Positions 1 through 6,919 of a stretch of DNA of 9,896 bases are shown piece by piece (position 1 is the stretch's first letter; every line of letters begins with the position of its first letter). A program made the translations under genes and the position numbers. The stretch spans positions 1 to 9,896 of the forward strand of contig JAEVZQ010000240.1 of NCBI GenBank assembly GCA_023392135.1. Reading direction: 5' to 3'. The notes beneath the pieces were generated by a model. That model did not search any database. It was given only the letters and a program-made list of their open reading frames with translations, and was not told the DNA's origin. Source of the DNA: Pseudomonadota bacterium. Its GTDB lineage: Bacteria; Pseudomonadota; Alphaproteobacteria; Rhizobiales; Hyphomicrobiaceae.

Positions 1-451
1 TGGGCCGGCCACCCTGGTCGTTGCCCTGACGGCGTGGGCGATCGTCGAAGCGATGCTGCTGCCCGTCCAAACGCGGCTGAGGCTCATGACTGCGGGGCGG
101 CAGCACAAAGCTCTCGCCCTCGTCGCCGTCCTCATCGGAGAAGTCGTCCGATTCTCCATGGGGACGGCCTGCACCGTTCATGGCCTCGCCCGACTGCTGG
201 ATCGTCTGTTCCCGGAACGCCATGATGATCCGGTTGTAGTGTTCCGCGTGCTGCAGATAATTTTCGGCCAGAACCGGATCCCCGGAAGCCTGCGCGTCGC
301 GTGCCAAGGACATGTATTTCTCGGCTATGTGCGACGCCGTCCCCCGGATTTTCACATCCGGACCATTCGATTCGTAGCTACGCGTCAGCGGATTGTGGTG
401 GGTTTTGCGGTTACGGCCGCGACCCCGCCGGTTCTGCTGTCCCTGCCTCAT
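1..451 (-). CDS. DUF4167 domain-containing protein, C-terminus cut by window edge
   Basis: The reading frame is open from an ATG at 451-449 to the left edge, giving 150 visible N-terminal residues. A very basic head (residues 8-19, rich in Arg, Lys and His) is followed by a conserved block at about residues 32-80 containing IRGTASHIAEKY, AENYLQHAEHYNRI and related text. This block is the hallmark of the alphaproteobacterial DUF4167 family. An acidic, low-complexity stretch follows (residues 101-113), then Gln/Arg/Asp-rich sequence, which suggests a disordered tail. The start is supported by a GGGAG Shine-Dalgarno-like motif at 459-455, three bases before the ATG. The family has no established function; the basic head is compatible with nucleic-acid binding, but that is inference. 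Its position downstream of prfA-prmC matches the usual alphaproteobacterial order, in which clpB often comes next (outside this window). The 456-bp gap upstream suggests that it has its own promoter. Confidence 0.88.
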   Translation of the reverse strand, partial: MRQGQQNRRGRGRNRKTHHNPLTRSYESNGPDVKIRGTASHIAEKYMSLARDAQASGDPVLAENYLQHAEHYNRIIMAFREQTIQQSGEAMNGAGRPHGESDDFSDEDGDEGESFVLPPRSHEPQPRLDGQQHRFDDRPRRQGNDQGGRP

Positions 452-907
452 AGTCTCCCAATCTCAACTATGCAGATAACTTCTAGTTTTGGTTCACATT
501 ATCGAGGGCGCGGGCAGCCCGACTGCCATACGCATCTGCTGAAACAGACGTGCACCATCGCCCCCACGAAGCAGCGCGCACTTACCAGGCATCACTGCAA
601 ACGTTACGTCACTCGCGCGCGCAATCGCGCCGGGTAATTTCTTGTGTTGTTGACACTCACGAAGATTCGCCAGTCATCCAATCGGGAAAAGGCGCATTTA
701 GCGAAACACCGCCGCCATCGGGACCACTAGTCCAGCCGACCAACTGGCGACCAGCACGTCCACTTTGCTCGTTTCGCTCGGTCTACTTGCGCTCGCAGGA
801 GACAGCCGCAAGAGAAGCTCGGCTGTACTGTTGCGCTCACGCTTCTTTCCGCCTGACGCGACATTAGCTTGGGACCGGTTCGTTTCCAAGTATTTTTCTC
901 TCCGAGT
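452..907. other. Gene-free intergenic region between prmC and the DUF4167 gene
   Basis: No convincing coding region is seen on either strand. The short open frames here lack family similarity, conserved motifs and good ribosome binding sites. On the minus strand the region is the 3' side of prmC and the 5' side of the DUF4167 gene, so it probably holds a terminator or processing site and a promoter. A minus-strand GATAAT hexamer at 504-499, about 50 bases before the DUF4167 ATG, resembles a -10 box, but no good -35 box lies at the right distance. Small inverted repeats are present at 511-521, 617-630 and 802-826. None is followed by a T-tract on the minus strand. No tRNA or known small RNA was recognised. 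Confidence 0.6.
802..826. repeat. Inverted repeat (7-bp stem, 11-nt loop) downstream of prmC
   Basis: ACAGCCG at 802-808 is matched by its exact reverse complement CGGCTGT at 820-826. It lies about 80-105 bases past the prmC stop codon. As RNA it could form a 7-bp hairpin, but no U-run follows on the minus strand, so it is not a canonical intrinsic terminator. It may be an mRNA 3'-end structure or chance. Confidence 0.35.
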
Positions 908-1813
908 TCAGCTGCGTGCCTTCCAGGCCACACAGCGCTCAACTCCATTCAGGTCGCGGAATATACGTATTCGAGGCGCCTCGTTTCCGATACGGACCGA
1001 GCCCATCACTTCGCTCACCGCTTCGGCCTGGCCGATCCCGACCTCGAACACGACCCAGCCGTCCGGCGCGACCCGGGCAAGATCTGCTGCGATCTCGCGA
1101 TAGATGTCCAGTCCGTCCGCCCCGCCATCGAGCGCGGTCCGCGGATCGTAATTCCGGACCTCCGGTTCCAATGTGTCTATAGTACCTGTCGGAACATACG
1201 GCGGATTTGCGACGATCAGATCAAAGGCTTCGCCGATTCCGTTCAGAGAACGTGCCAACTTCCAACAGGCACGCGATTGAACGCCGTGGCGTCTTGCATT
1301 GCGCTGTGCCATGTCCAACGCCTGCGGGTCGATGTCGGTTCCGAGCCCGGTTGCGTGCGGCAGTTCTGCGAGCATCGTCACCAGCAGGCAGCCCGATCCT
1401 GTTCCGATGTCGAGAATCCGAAGCGGGGCATTGCCACCGCACTCTCCGGCACCGACCAGTTCCAGCGCAGCATCGATCAGTGTTTCGCTATCCGGCCTCG
1501 GGTCGAGCGTGGCGGCGGATATCTCGAATTCCCGGCCATAAAACCCGCGTGTTCCGAGAATGCGTGAGACCGGCTCGTACGCGAGGCGCCTTTTGACGTA
1601 GCGTTCAAGTAAATCCGCTTGGGTTTCGTCCAACTCGGTGTCCGGTTGGCTGATGAGTCGAACCGTATCGCAGCCCAGCGCTGCAGCCACAAGGAGGCGC
1701 GCGTCACGAGCCGCTGATTCGATGTCGCAGTCACGCAGGCGGCGCGTCGTTTTCTTGATCGCCGCGGCCGCTGTCAACTTCTGTAACCCGATATTAGATA
1801 TGGCTGTTGGCAT
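908..1813 (-). CDS. prmC: Peptide chain release factor N5-glutamine methyltransferase PrmC (HemK)
   Basis: This is an S-adenosylmethionine-dependent methyltransferase that modifies the glutamine of the GGQ motif in release factors RF1 and RF2 in the cytoplasm, which speeds peptide release. Numbering from the ATG at 1813 (301 aa, slightly longer than the usual 275-290), the N-terminal helical domain covers about residues 1-85. The linker motif RILG...FYG...LDPRPDSE is at 84-110, SAM motif I DIGTGSG at 135-141, and the substrate-binding NPPY motif at 203-206. The C-terminal [18 protein letters not shown] segment is also typical. The frame extends upstream to a TTG at 1825, but the ATG at 1813 with GAAG a few bases upstream is preferred. 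It overlaps the 3' end of prfA by 20 bp, implying translational coupling with its own substrate. The segment between motif I and NPPY is somewhat divergent, but all key motifs are intact. Confidence 0.95.
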   Translation of the reverse strand: MPTAISNIGLQKLTAAAAIKKTTRRLRDCDIESAARDARLLVAAALGCDTVRLISQPDTELDETQADLLERYVKRRLAYEPVSRILGTRGFYGREFEISAATLDPRPDSETLIDAALELVGAGECGGNAPLRILDIGTGSGCLLVTMLAELPHATGLGTDIDPQALDMAQRNARRHGVQSRACWKLARSLNGIGEAFDLIVANPPYVPTGTIDTLEPEVRNYDPRTALDGGADGLDIYREIAADLARVAPDGWVVFEVGIGQAEAVSEVMGSVRIGNEAPRIRIFRDLNGVERCVAWKARS

Positions 1814-2882
1814 TCGCTTCAGCAAGCAGGCTGGCCTGATGGTCGGTCGTGAGCGCGTCGATCAACTCGTCCAGCGAGCTGCCATCCAGAATGGTGTCGA
1901 GTCTGTGCAGGGTGAGGTTGATCCGGTGATCCGTCACGCGGCCCTGCGGGAAGTTATACGTGCGAATGCGTTGGGAACGATCGCCCGACCCGACCTGACC
2001 CCGGCGCTGGGCCGCCCGCTCATCCGCCGAGCGCTGGCGCTCCATCTCGAAGATGCGGGACCGCAGCACCTGCATGGCCAGCCGGCGGTTCTGATGCTGT
2101 GATTTCTCCGCTGATACGACGACAATCCCGGTGGGCAAGTGTGTCATGCGCACGGCCGAATCGGTCTTGTTGACGTGCTGGCCACCGGCGCCACCTGCGC
2201 GCATCGTATCGATGCGAATGTCCTCTGGCTTGATGTCGACATCGATCTCCTCGGGCTCCGGCAGGACTGCCACCGTGGCAGCCGAGGTGTGAATACGGCC
2301 GCTGGCCTCCGTCTCCGGCACCCGCTGTACGCGATGCACGCCGGACTCGAACTTCAAGCGCGCGAAGACGCCGTCACCTGAAATGGAGGCAATCACCTCT
2401 TTGAGGCCGCCAAGGTCGTTCTCCGACATGGAGATGATTTCAGTCTTCCAGCCGCGCAGCTCAGCGTAGCGCTGATACATCCGGAATAGGTCGGCGGCGA
2501 ACAGCGCAGCCTCATCGCCACCAGTGCCGGCCCGTACCTCGAGGATGACGCTGCGGTCGTCCGCGGCGTCCTTCGGCAAGAGCAGGATACGCAGCTTCTG
2601 CTCGAGATCCTCGATCTTCGGGCGAAGGGCCTCCAGCTCCTGCTCAGCCAGCGTGACCATTTCCCGGTCGGAGCCTGCGTCCTCCGCCATCGTGGTCAGC
2701 TCGGCGAGCTCTTTTTCAGCCTTGCGCAGCTCCTGCACCGTCGTGACGATCGGTGTCAGGTCCGAAAACTCCTTGGTGAGCTTGGCATAGGTCGCCTGAT
2801 TGACGCCCTGGCTCAGCTCTGCCTGGATCACATCCCAGCGCTGGACGAGCTTTTCCAGCTTTTCTTGCGGAACGGAGTTCAT
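1794..2882 (-). CDS. prfA: Peptide chain release factor 1 (RF1)
   Basis: RF1 recognises UAA and UAG stop codons on the ribosome and triggers hydrolysis of peptidyl-tRNA. From the ATG at 2882 the product is 362 aa, the normal RF1 length. A coiled-coil-rich domain 1 spans about residues 1-105. The [11 protein letters not shown] motif begins at 119. The stop-codon-reading PxT tripeptide is PET at 189-191 within [20 protein letters not shown]2 has SPF here, which identifies this protein as RF1. The catalytic GGQ is at 233-235 within [18 protein letters not shown], and [23 protein letters not shown] is near the C-terminus. The frame is open further upstream to a TTG at 2951, but those extra 23 residues are not RF1-like, so the ATG was chosen. 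No strong Shine-Dalgarno sequence precedes it. It lies 171 bp after ptsP and overlaps prmC, whose product methylates Gln235. Confidence 0.97.
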   Translation of the reverse strand: MNSVPQEKLEKLVQRWDVIQAELSQGVNQATYAKLTKEFSDLTPIVTTVQELRKAEKELAELTTMAEDAGSDREMVTLAEQELEALRPKIEDLEQKLRILLLPKDAADDRSVILEVRAGTGGDEAALFAADLFRMYQRYAELRGWKTEIISMSENDLGGLKEVIASISGDGVFARLKFESGVHRVQRVPETEASGRIHTSAATVAVLPEPEEIDVDIKPEDIRIDTMRAGGAGGQHVNKTDSAVRMTHLPTGIVVVSAEKSQHQNRRLAMQVLRSRIFEMERQRSADERAAQRRGQVGSGDRSQRIRTYNFPQGRVTDHRINLTLHRLDTILDGSSLDELIDALTTDHQASLLAEANANSHI

Positions 2883-2974
2883 CGCGAACGTTGTCGTTAT
2901 CCCCTGTGCCAGCCGTGATCGACAGCCGCCGTCACCCAACAATGAAAACAATTTGCGATCCCGAGCAATGAGGG

Positions 2975-2990
2975 AGCACGCACACGTGCT
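2975..2990. repeat. Short perfect hairpin in the ptsP-prfA spacer
   Basis: AGCACG at 2975-2980 and CGTGCT at 2985-2990 are perfect reverse complements separated by a 4-base loop. It lies in the 171-bp spacer between the end of ptsP and the start of prfA. A second weak hairpin (GGCAG/CTGCC) occurs at 3018-3031. Neither is followed by a T-tract on the minus strand, so read-through from ptsP into prfA remains possible. No good promoter for prfA was identified in this spacer. Confidence 0.35.
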
Positions 2991-3053
2991 TCACATGCTC
3001 ACAGATTTTGAGATGGCAGCAGCCTGCCGCTGCATGGCCCCGATTGCTCGCCT

Positions 3054-4973
3054 TCAGGACAGCTCGACACCCTCGGCCCTGGCGAACTCCTTCAAATGTG
3101 AGCGGATGCTGCCGGACTTCGTCTGTAGCAACTCTTCCACGACGCCGGCAACCTTGGCGGCGTCGAGCGACAATATCATCGATTTCACGGGACCGATGGA
3201 GGCCGGTGCCATTGAGATTGTCCGGTAACCTAATCCGATCAAGGCCATCGCCTCCAGGGGGCGCCCTGCCATTTCGCCGCAGAGCGTGACCCGAACACCG
3301 TGCCTCGTTCCCGCGCGAACGACCTGCTCGAGCGCGCGCAAGGCCGAAACAGACAGCGGATCGTACCGATGCCCGACCTGGGCGTTGGCGCGGTCCGCCG
3401 CGAACAGGAACTGCAACAGGTCATTGCTGCCGACCGAGACGAAGTCGACCTTTGCCATCAGCGCATCTAGCTCATAGAGGAGGCTCGGCACCTCGACCAT
3501 AGCGCCAAGCCGAAGCTTTCCGGGTCGCGGAACGCCCCGCTTCTCCAGCTGATCGACCTCACGGGCGATGAGCGCCTTGGCCGCCTCGATCTCGGACACT
3601 GTCGAGATCATGGGCACCATGATGCTGAGCTCCCGTCCGGCAGCAGCCCGCAGCAAGGCCTGGATCTGGGTGCGAAACAAACCGGGGCGGTCGAGCGAAA
3701 TACGTACCGCCCGCCAGCCGAGCGCCGGATTCTCCTCCTTGGGATGGCGGATGTAGGGGAGAATCTTGTCTCCGCCGATGTCGAGGCTGCGGAACACCAC
3801 CGGCTTGCCGGCGGCGTCATCCAGGATCTGCCGGTAGGTCTCTGTCTGCTTATCCCGCCGCGGGAAAGTTGAGGAGATCATGAACTGCAGCTCGGTGCGG
3901 AACAGGCCGACGCCCTCCGCCCCGGATTCGACAAGGTGCGGAATGTCGACCAGCAGCCCGGCATTGATCTGCAGGTGAATGCGGGCCCCGTCCTTCGTGA
4001 CCGTCGGCAGCTCGCGAAGAGCCTGATACTGGCGCTGCCGTCTGGCCCGGAACCGGACCTTGTCGGAATAGGCGGTGACGATGTCTGTCGAGGGCCGGAC
4101 ATGGATGTCGCCCGTCTCGGCGTCGACGATGATCGGGTCGCCCGTCGCGACCAGCTCGATGATTCCCCGCGCCTGACCGACGGCCGCCAGCCCGAGTGCC
4201 CGGGCAACGATCGCAACGTGGCTTTGCCCACTGCCCTCCTCGATCACGAGGCCGCGGAGCTTTTCGCGGTTGTAGTCGAGGAGCTCGGCCGGACCCATGG
4301 TCCGGGCCACCAGTATCGTATCAGCGGGAAGCTCGAGCCCTTCCCGGGCCGCAGTCGTACGGCCGGCGAGAATGCGCAGCAGCCGGTCGGACAGATCATC
4401 GAGGTCGCGCAACCGCTCCCGCCAATAGGGGTCGTTCTGGCGAAGCATGCGTGTACGCGTGGCATTCTGGACCCGCTCGACGGCCGCCTCGGCGGTAAGC
4501 CCTTCCTGGACGGCTGCTTCCATGCGCCGCATCCAGCCGCGATCATTGGCGAACATGCGGTAGGCTTCGAGGACGTCCCGGTGATCTCCGGCCTGCGCCA
4601 GACCTTCGGCGCTCATGATCTCATCGAGACTGGCACGCAGGCGGTGGACCGCAGCCTCGAGGCGCTCCAGCTCTATCGCCACGTCCTCTGCAAGCAGCTT
4701 CGTTACGACCACCCGCGGCTCATGCAGCACGACGTGCCCGAGGGCGATTCCCTCGGAGATGGGCTCACCCCGGGCAATCCCGGCAATCGAGCGACTAATC
4801 TCGGCAGCGCCATTTGCACCGGCAACGGCGCCGGAGACGATGTGCTCGGCAACGACCATCGCGGTCGTCAACAGCACCTCGACGTCCTCGTCCGAATACT
4901 CGCGTCGGGTCCTGTTCTGGACGGCGAGCACGCCGAGCACCCTCCCGCCTCGCAGGATCGGCACGGCGAGCAT
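3054..4973 (-). CDS. ptsP: PtsP catalytic portion: end of GAF, EI N-domain, His domain, PEP-binding domain
   Basis: This 639-aa frame begins at an ATG at 4973, nine bases after the TAA that ends the upstream part. It starts inside the GAF domain (LAVPILRGGRVLGVLAVQN). The EI N-terminal domain spans about residues 70-200. The mobile phosphohistidine domain has the phosphoacceptor His252 in GQSHVAIVARAL (codon 377 of the full frame). The PEP-binding barrel has FRTEL at 358-362, RSLDIGGDK at 395-403, VSVGSNDLLQF at 512-522 and the acid/base Cys565 in TLCGEMAG. All catalytic residues needed for autophosphorylation by PEP are therefore present. An AGGAG sequence at 4990-4986 lies 12 bases upstream of the ATG. 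If translated by reinitiation, the product would be an EI-like enzyme lacking most of the GAF sensor. Confidence 0.85.
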   Translation of the reverse strand: MLAVPILRGGRVLGVLAVQNRTRREYSDEDVEVLLTTAMVVAEHIVSGAVAGANGAAEISRSIAGIARGEPISEGIALGHVVLHEPRVVVTKLLAEDVAIELERLEAAVHRLRASLDEIMSAEGLAQAGDHRDVLEAYRMFANDRGWMRRMEAAVQEGLTAEAAVERVQNATRTRMLRQNDPYWRERLRDLDDLSDRLLRILAGRTTAAREGLELPADTILVARTMGPAELLDYNREKLRGLVIEEGSGQSHVAIVARALGLAAVGQARGIIELVATGDPIIVDAETGDIHVRPSTDIVTAYSDKVRFRARRQRQYQALRELPTVTKDGARIHLQINAGLLVDIPHLVESGAEGVGLFRTELQFMISSTFPRRDKQTETYRQILDDAAGKPVVFRSLDIGGDKILPYIRHPKEENPALGWRAVRISLDRPGLFRTQIQALLRAAAGRELSIMVPMISTVSEIEAAKALIAREVDQLEKRGVPRPGKLRLGAMVEVPSLLYELDALMAKVDFVSVGSNDLLQFLFAADRANAQVGHRYDPLSVSALRALEQVVRAGTRHGVRVTLCGEMAGRPLEAMALIGLGYRTISMAPASIGPVKSMILSLDAAKVAGVVEELLQTKSGSIRSHLKEFARAEGVELS

Positions 4974-4979
4974 CGAATG

Positions 4980-5348
4980 TTAGATCTCCTCGCCGGTCTC
5001 CGGCCGATACGAGAATGCCGGGTGGAGCTGTGCGTCCGGCTCATTGATCGGCACCCCGATCTCCGCACAGCGACCGACGAGGCCCTCGCCCCGCTTCATG
5101 CGGGTGTTGTGGACGGCCTCTTCCTTCAGACCTTCGGTCGCGAACAGCTCCAGCGAGCCATCCTGGCGCTTGAGATAGATGGAGCAGACTTCCGCAACCA
5201 TCAGACCGGAGATCTGGCGCACGATCTTGTCGAGCCGCGACTGCCCGTCGCCCGGCTCGGCCATGATTTCGCGAAGGCGCCTCAGAATGACCCTGAGCGC
5301 CGGCTCCGTCGGTAATGTGCGCGGCTCATCCCCGCGTCTGGTCTGCAT
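4980..5348 (-). CDS. ptsP: PtsP N-terminal GAF fragment, ended by premature TAA
   Basis: This is a 122-aa product starting at an ATG at 5348. RVILRRLREIMAEP near the start, then LDKIVRQISGLMVAEVCSIYL, LELFATEGL, RMKRGEGLVGRCAE and HPAFSYRPETGEE are the standard N-terminal GAF features of alphaproteobacterial PtsP. Family knowledge: in several Proteobacteria the GAF domain of EI-Ntr senses nitrogen status by binding glutamine, which lowers phosphorylation by PEP. The fragment stops two thirds of the way through the GAF fold, before its last strands and helix, so it probably does not fold stably alone. No strong Shine-Dalgarno sequence precedes the ATG, which lies 113 bp after the lysC stop on the same strand. 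Confidence 0.8.
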   Translation of the reverse strand: MQTRRGDEPRTLPTEPALRVILRRLREIMAEPGDGQSRLDKIVRQISGLMVAEVCSIYLKRQDGSLELFATEGLKEEAVHNTRMKRGEGLVGRCAEIGVPINEPDAQLHPAFSYRPETGEEI

Positions 5349-5438
5349 AGCGGCTGCCGATCAGTAGTCCATTGCGGACGGCGGATAGCAGAAAGCACGA
5401 AGCCTTCACTGCCCCGTGGATCTCTTCAGCACCTTTTT

Positions 5439-5459
5439 GCCCCCCCTGCGCGCGGGGGC
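5439..5459. repeat. GC-only hairpin immediately after lysC
   Basis: GCCCCC at 5439-5444 is the exact reverse complement of GGGGGC at 5454-5459, with a 9-base GC-rich loop. On the minus strand it begins two bases after the lysC stop codon and is followed by AAAAA, not by a T-run. It is therefore not a canonical terminator for lysC. It could stabilise the lysC mRNA or attenuate read-through into ptsP. The seven-base C homopolymer is also a likely site for sequencing error, but it is outside coding sequence. Confidence 0.4.
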
Positions 5460-5461
5460 CC

Positions 5462-6727
5462 TCAATCCCTGTCGAGTCCGTAAAGAGTATGCAAGGTGCG
5501 TACGGCGAGCTCGGCGTAGGCCGAGTCGATCAAGACGCTGATCTTGATCTCCGACGTGGTGATCGCCAGGATGTTGATGCCCTTTTCGGCCAAGGCCTTG
5601 AACATCTGGGCCGCCACGCCGGCATGGCTGCGCATGCCGACCCCGATGACCGAAATCTTCACCACGTCAGCCGAGCTGTCGATCTCGGAATAGCCGACCG
5701 TCTCCTGACATTTGCGAAGGACCTCCAGTGTCTTCGGCAGCTCTGAAGCACCGACGGTGAAGGTCATGTCGGTGTGCTTCCCGTCAGAGGACAGGTTCTG
5801 TACGATCATGTCGACGTTGACGCTAGCCTCTGCAAGGGGTCCGAAAATGCTGGCCGCAACGCCGGGTTTGTCGGCCACCTGCCGGATCGTGACCTTCGCC
5901 TCGTCCTTCGCGTAGGCGATACCGCTGACAACCTGGCTCTCCACGATTTCTTCCTCGTCGCAAACAATCGTGCCGATGTTCTGCCATTCCGCATCGTCGC
6001 GGACCGGCTCAATCGTCTCGGCATTCGCAAAGCTGGATAGCACGCGCGTGCGCATCCGGTGGATCATCGCCAGCTCGACGGACCGCGTCTGCAGCACCTT
6101 GGAGCCCAAGGAGGCCATCTCCAGCATCTCCTCGTACGAGACCCGAGGCAGGCGGCGTGCCGTGGGGACGATGCGCGGGTCGGTCGTATAGACTCCGTCC
6201 ACGTCCGTGTAGATGTCGCACACATCGGCGCCAAGCGAGACGGCCAGGGCCACGGCGCTGGTATCCGACCCGCCGCGGCCAAGTGTGGCAATCCGGTTGC
6301 GCTGGGGCTCCAGCCCTTGGAAGCCAGTTACCACGGCAACCTCGCCTTGTGCGAGCCGCTGCCGGATTTGATCGGCCCGGATCTCCTGGATTCGGGCGGC
6401 ACCATGGGCTGTGTCGGTGATGATCGGGATCTGCCAACCCTGCCAGGAGCGGGCCGGAACGCCAATCGACTGCAGCGCGATGGCGAGGAGCCCTGCGGTC
6501 ACCTGCTCGCCGGAGGCAACGACGGCATCGTACTCGCGCGCGTCATGGAGCAGCGAAGTCTCCCGTACCCACGCGACGAGCTGGTTGGTGTGTCCGGCCA
6601 TTGCCGAGACAACGACGGCCACCTGGTTCTTGGCATCGACTTCGCGTTTGACGTGGCGGGCGACGTTGCGGATGCGGTCGACATCTGCAACGGACGTGCC
6701 GCCGAATTTCATAACAACGACTGCCAT
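5462..6727 (-). CDS. lysC: Aspartokinase (aspartate kinase)
   Basis: This enzyme phosphorylates L-aspartate with ATP in the cytoplasm. It is the committed first step towards lysine, diaminopimelate, threonine and methionine. From the ATG at 6727 the product is 421 aa, normal for a monofunctional aspartokinase without a homoserine dehydrogenase domain. The amino-acid-kinase domain shows VMKFGGTSV at 5-13, ASGEQ at 71-75, GRGGSDTSAVALA at 150-162 and YTDVDGVYTTDPR at 173-185. Two C-terminal ACT regulatory domains follow, at about 277-345 (RQVADKPGVAASIFGPLAE, then VDMIVQN) and 356-419 (ISVIGVGMRSHAGVAAQMFKAL), so feedback inhibition by lysine and/or threonine is expected. The frame is open to a GTG at 6751, but homologues begin close to the chosen ATG. 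It is divergent from ubiG and heads the lysC-ptsP-prfA-prmC series. Confidence 0.97.
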   Translation of the reverse strand: MAVVVMKFGGTSVADVDRIRNVARHVKREVDAKNQVAVVVSAMAGHTNQLVAWVRETSLLHDAREYDAVVASGEQVTAGLLAIALQSIGVPARSWQGWQIPIITDTAHGAARIQEIRADQIRQRLAQGEVAVVTGFQGLEPQRNRIATLGRGGSDTSAVALAVSLGADVCDIYTDVDGVYTTDPRIVPTARRLPRVSYEEMLEMASLGSKVLQTRSVELAMIHRMRTRVLSSFANAETIEPVRDDAEWQNIGTIVCDEEEIVESQVVSGIAYAKDEAKVTIRQVADKPGVAASIFGPLAEASVNVDMIVQNLSSDGKHTDMTFTVGASELPKTLEVLRKCQETVGYSEIDSSADVVKISVIGVGMRSHAGVAAQMFKALAEKGINILAITTSEIKISVLIDSAYAELAVRTLHTLYGLDRD

Positions 6728-6837
6728 GCGTGTACCCGTTGCACCAATCACCTCGTGCTCGGTGCCGCGGGGTGCGGTACAGAGGGCAAGGCAACCGGAG
6801 CTTCTCCTCGTTCAGCGGAATGGCCCGATCGGGCGTA

Positions 6838-6866
6838 CTCATAACGATAACGCACCAGAGCTGCAA
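6838..6866 (-). promoter_or_regulatory. Candidate lysC promoter in the divergent lysC-ubiG region
   Basis: On the minus strand, TTGCAG (6866-6861) and TATGAG (6843-6838) are separated by exactly 17 bases, resembling a weak sigma-70-type -35/-10 pair. Transcription would start roughly 100 bases before the lysC ATG. The match to consensus is only partial. It rests on spacing and on the need for a promoter in this 192-bp region. Confidence 0.25.
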
Positions 6867-6882
6867 CCAATGCGATGTATCA

Positions 6883-6911
6883 TTGACATTCGCCACAAGA
6901 GAGACGCGAAA
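6883..6911 (+). promoter_or_regulatory. Candidate -35 element upstream of ubiG
   Basis: A perfect TTGACA lies at 6883-6888 on the ubiG strand. Seventeen bases later the sequence is GCGAAA (6906-6911), a poor -10 box. If used, the transcript would be nearly leaderless with respect to the ATG at 6920. The TATCAT at 6878-6883 is an alternative -10 box, but it has no good partner upstream. This is weak evidence only. Confidence 0.22.
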
Positions 6912-6919
6912 TCGCCATC

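Larger units (their letters stand above)
3054..5348 (-). pseudogene. ptsP: ptsP (EI-Ntr), full-length frame interrupted by an in-frame TAA
   Basis: PtsP is phosphoenolpyruvate-protein phosphotransferase of the nitrogen PTS: it takes phosphate from PEP and passes it via NPr to EIIA-Ntr. Reading from the ATG at 5348 gives 764 codons, the normal family length, with GAF domain, EI N-domain, phosphohistidine domain and PEP-binding barrel all in one frame. The only defect is the TAA at 4982-4980 (codon 123), between ...RPETGEEI and HSMLAVPIL.... As I recall the family, alphaproteobacterial PtsP proteins read ETGEEIYHS here, so TAA replaces a conserved Tyr codon, a one-base change from TAC or TAT. 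There is no frameshift and the downstream catalytic residues are intact, so decay, if real, is very recent. Sequence error, nonsense mutation and expression as two polypeptides are all possible. The two parts are described separately. Confidence 0.75.

Noticed and set aside
617..630. GCGCG-CAAT-CGCGC palindrome as a terminator
   Set aside because: It is GC-rich with a stable small stem, but it lies nearly 280 bases past prmC and has no T-tract on the minus strand.
53..637. 194-codon open frame on the plus strand
   Set aside because: It is antisense to the DUF4167 gene and runs into the gene-free gap, with no recognisable motifs. The minus-strand DUF4167 frame is well supported.
650..655. Perfect TTGACA on the plus strand
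   Set aside because: No -10-like hexamer occurs 16-18 bases downstream and no plus-strand gene follows, so it is probably chance.
698..889. 63-codon minus-strand frame in the prmC-DUF4167 gap
   Set aside because: It has a TTG start, no Shine-Dalgarno sequence, no similarity I recognise and low-complexity composition. It is not supported as a gene.
4971..4982. Frameshift as the explanation for the ptsP break
   Set aside because: The parts on both sides of the TAA are in the same frame (375 bases between the two ATGs) with only the Tyr codon changed. A substitution fits and an indel does not.
4980..4982. Programmed recoding of the ptsP stop codon
   Set aside because: TAA is not used for selenocysteine or pyrrolysine insertion, and other genes in the window (prfA) end in TAA. 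A reassigned TAA is therefore unlikely.
3936..5315. 459-codon open frame on the plus strand
   Set aside because: It lies wholly antisense to ptsP, whose minus-strand frame has clear GAF, phosphohistidine and PEP-binding motifs. The plus-strand translation shows no domain and is a GC-rich shadow.
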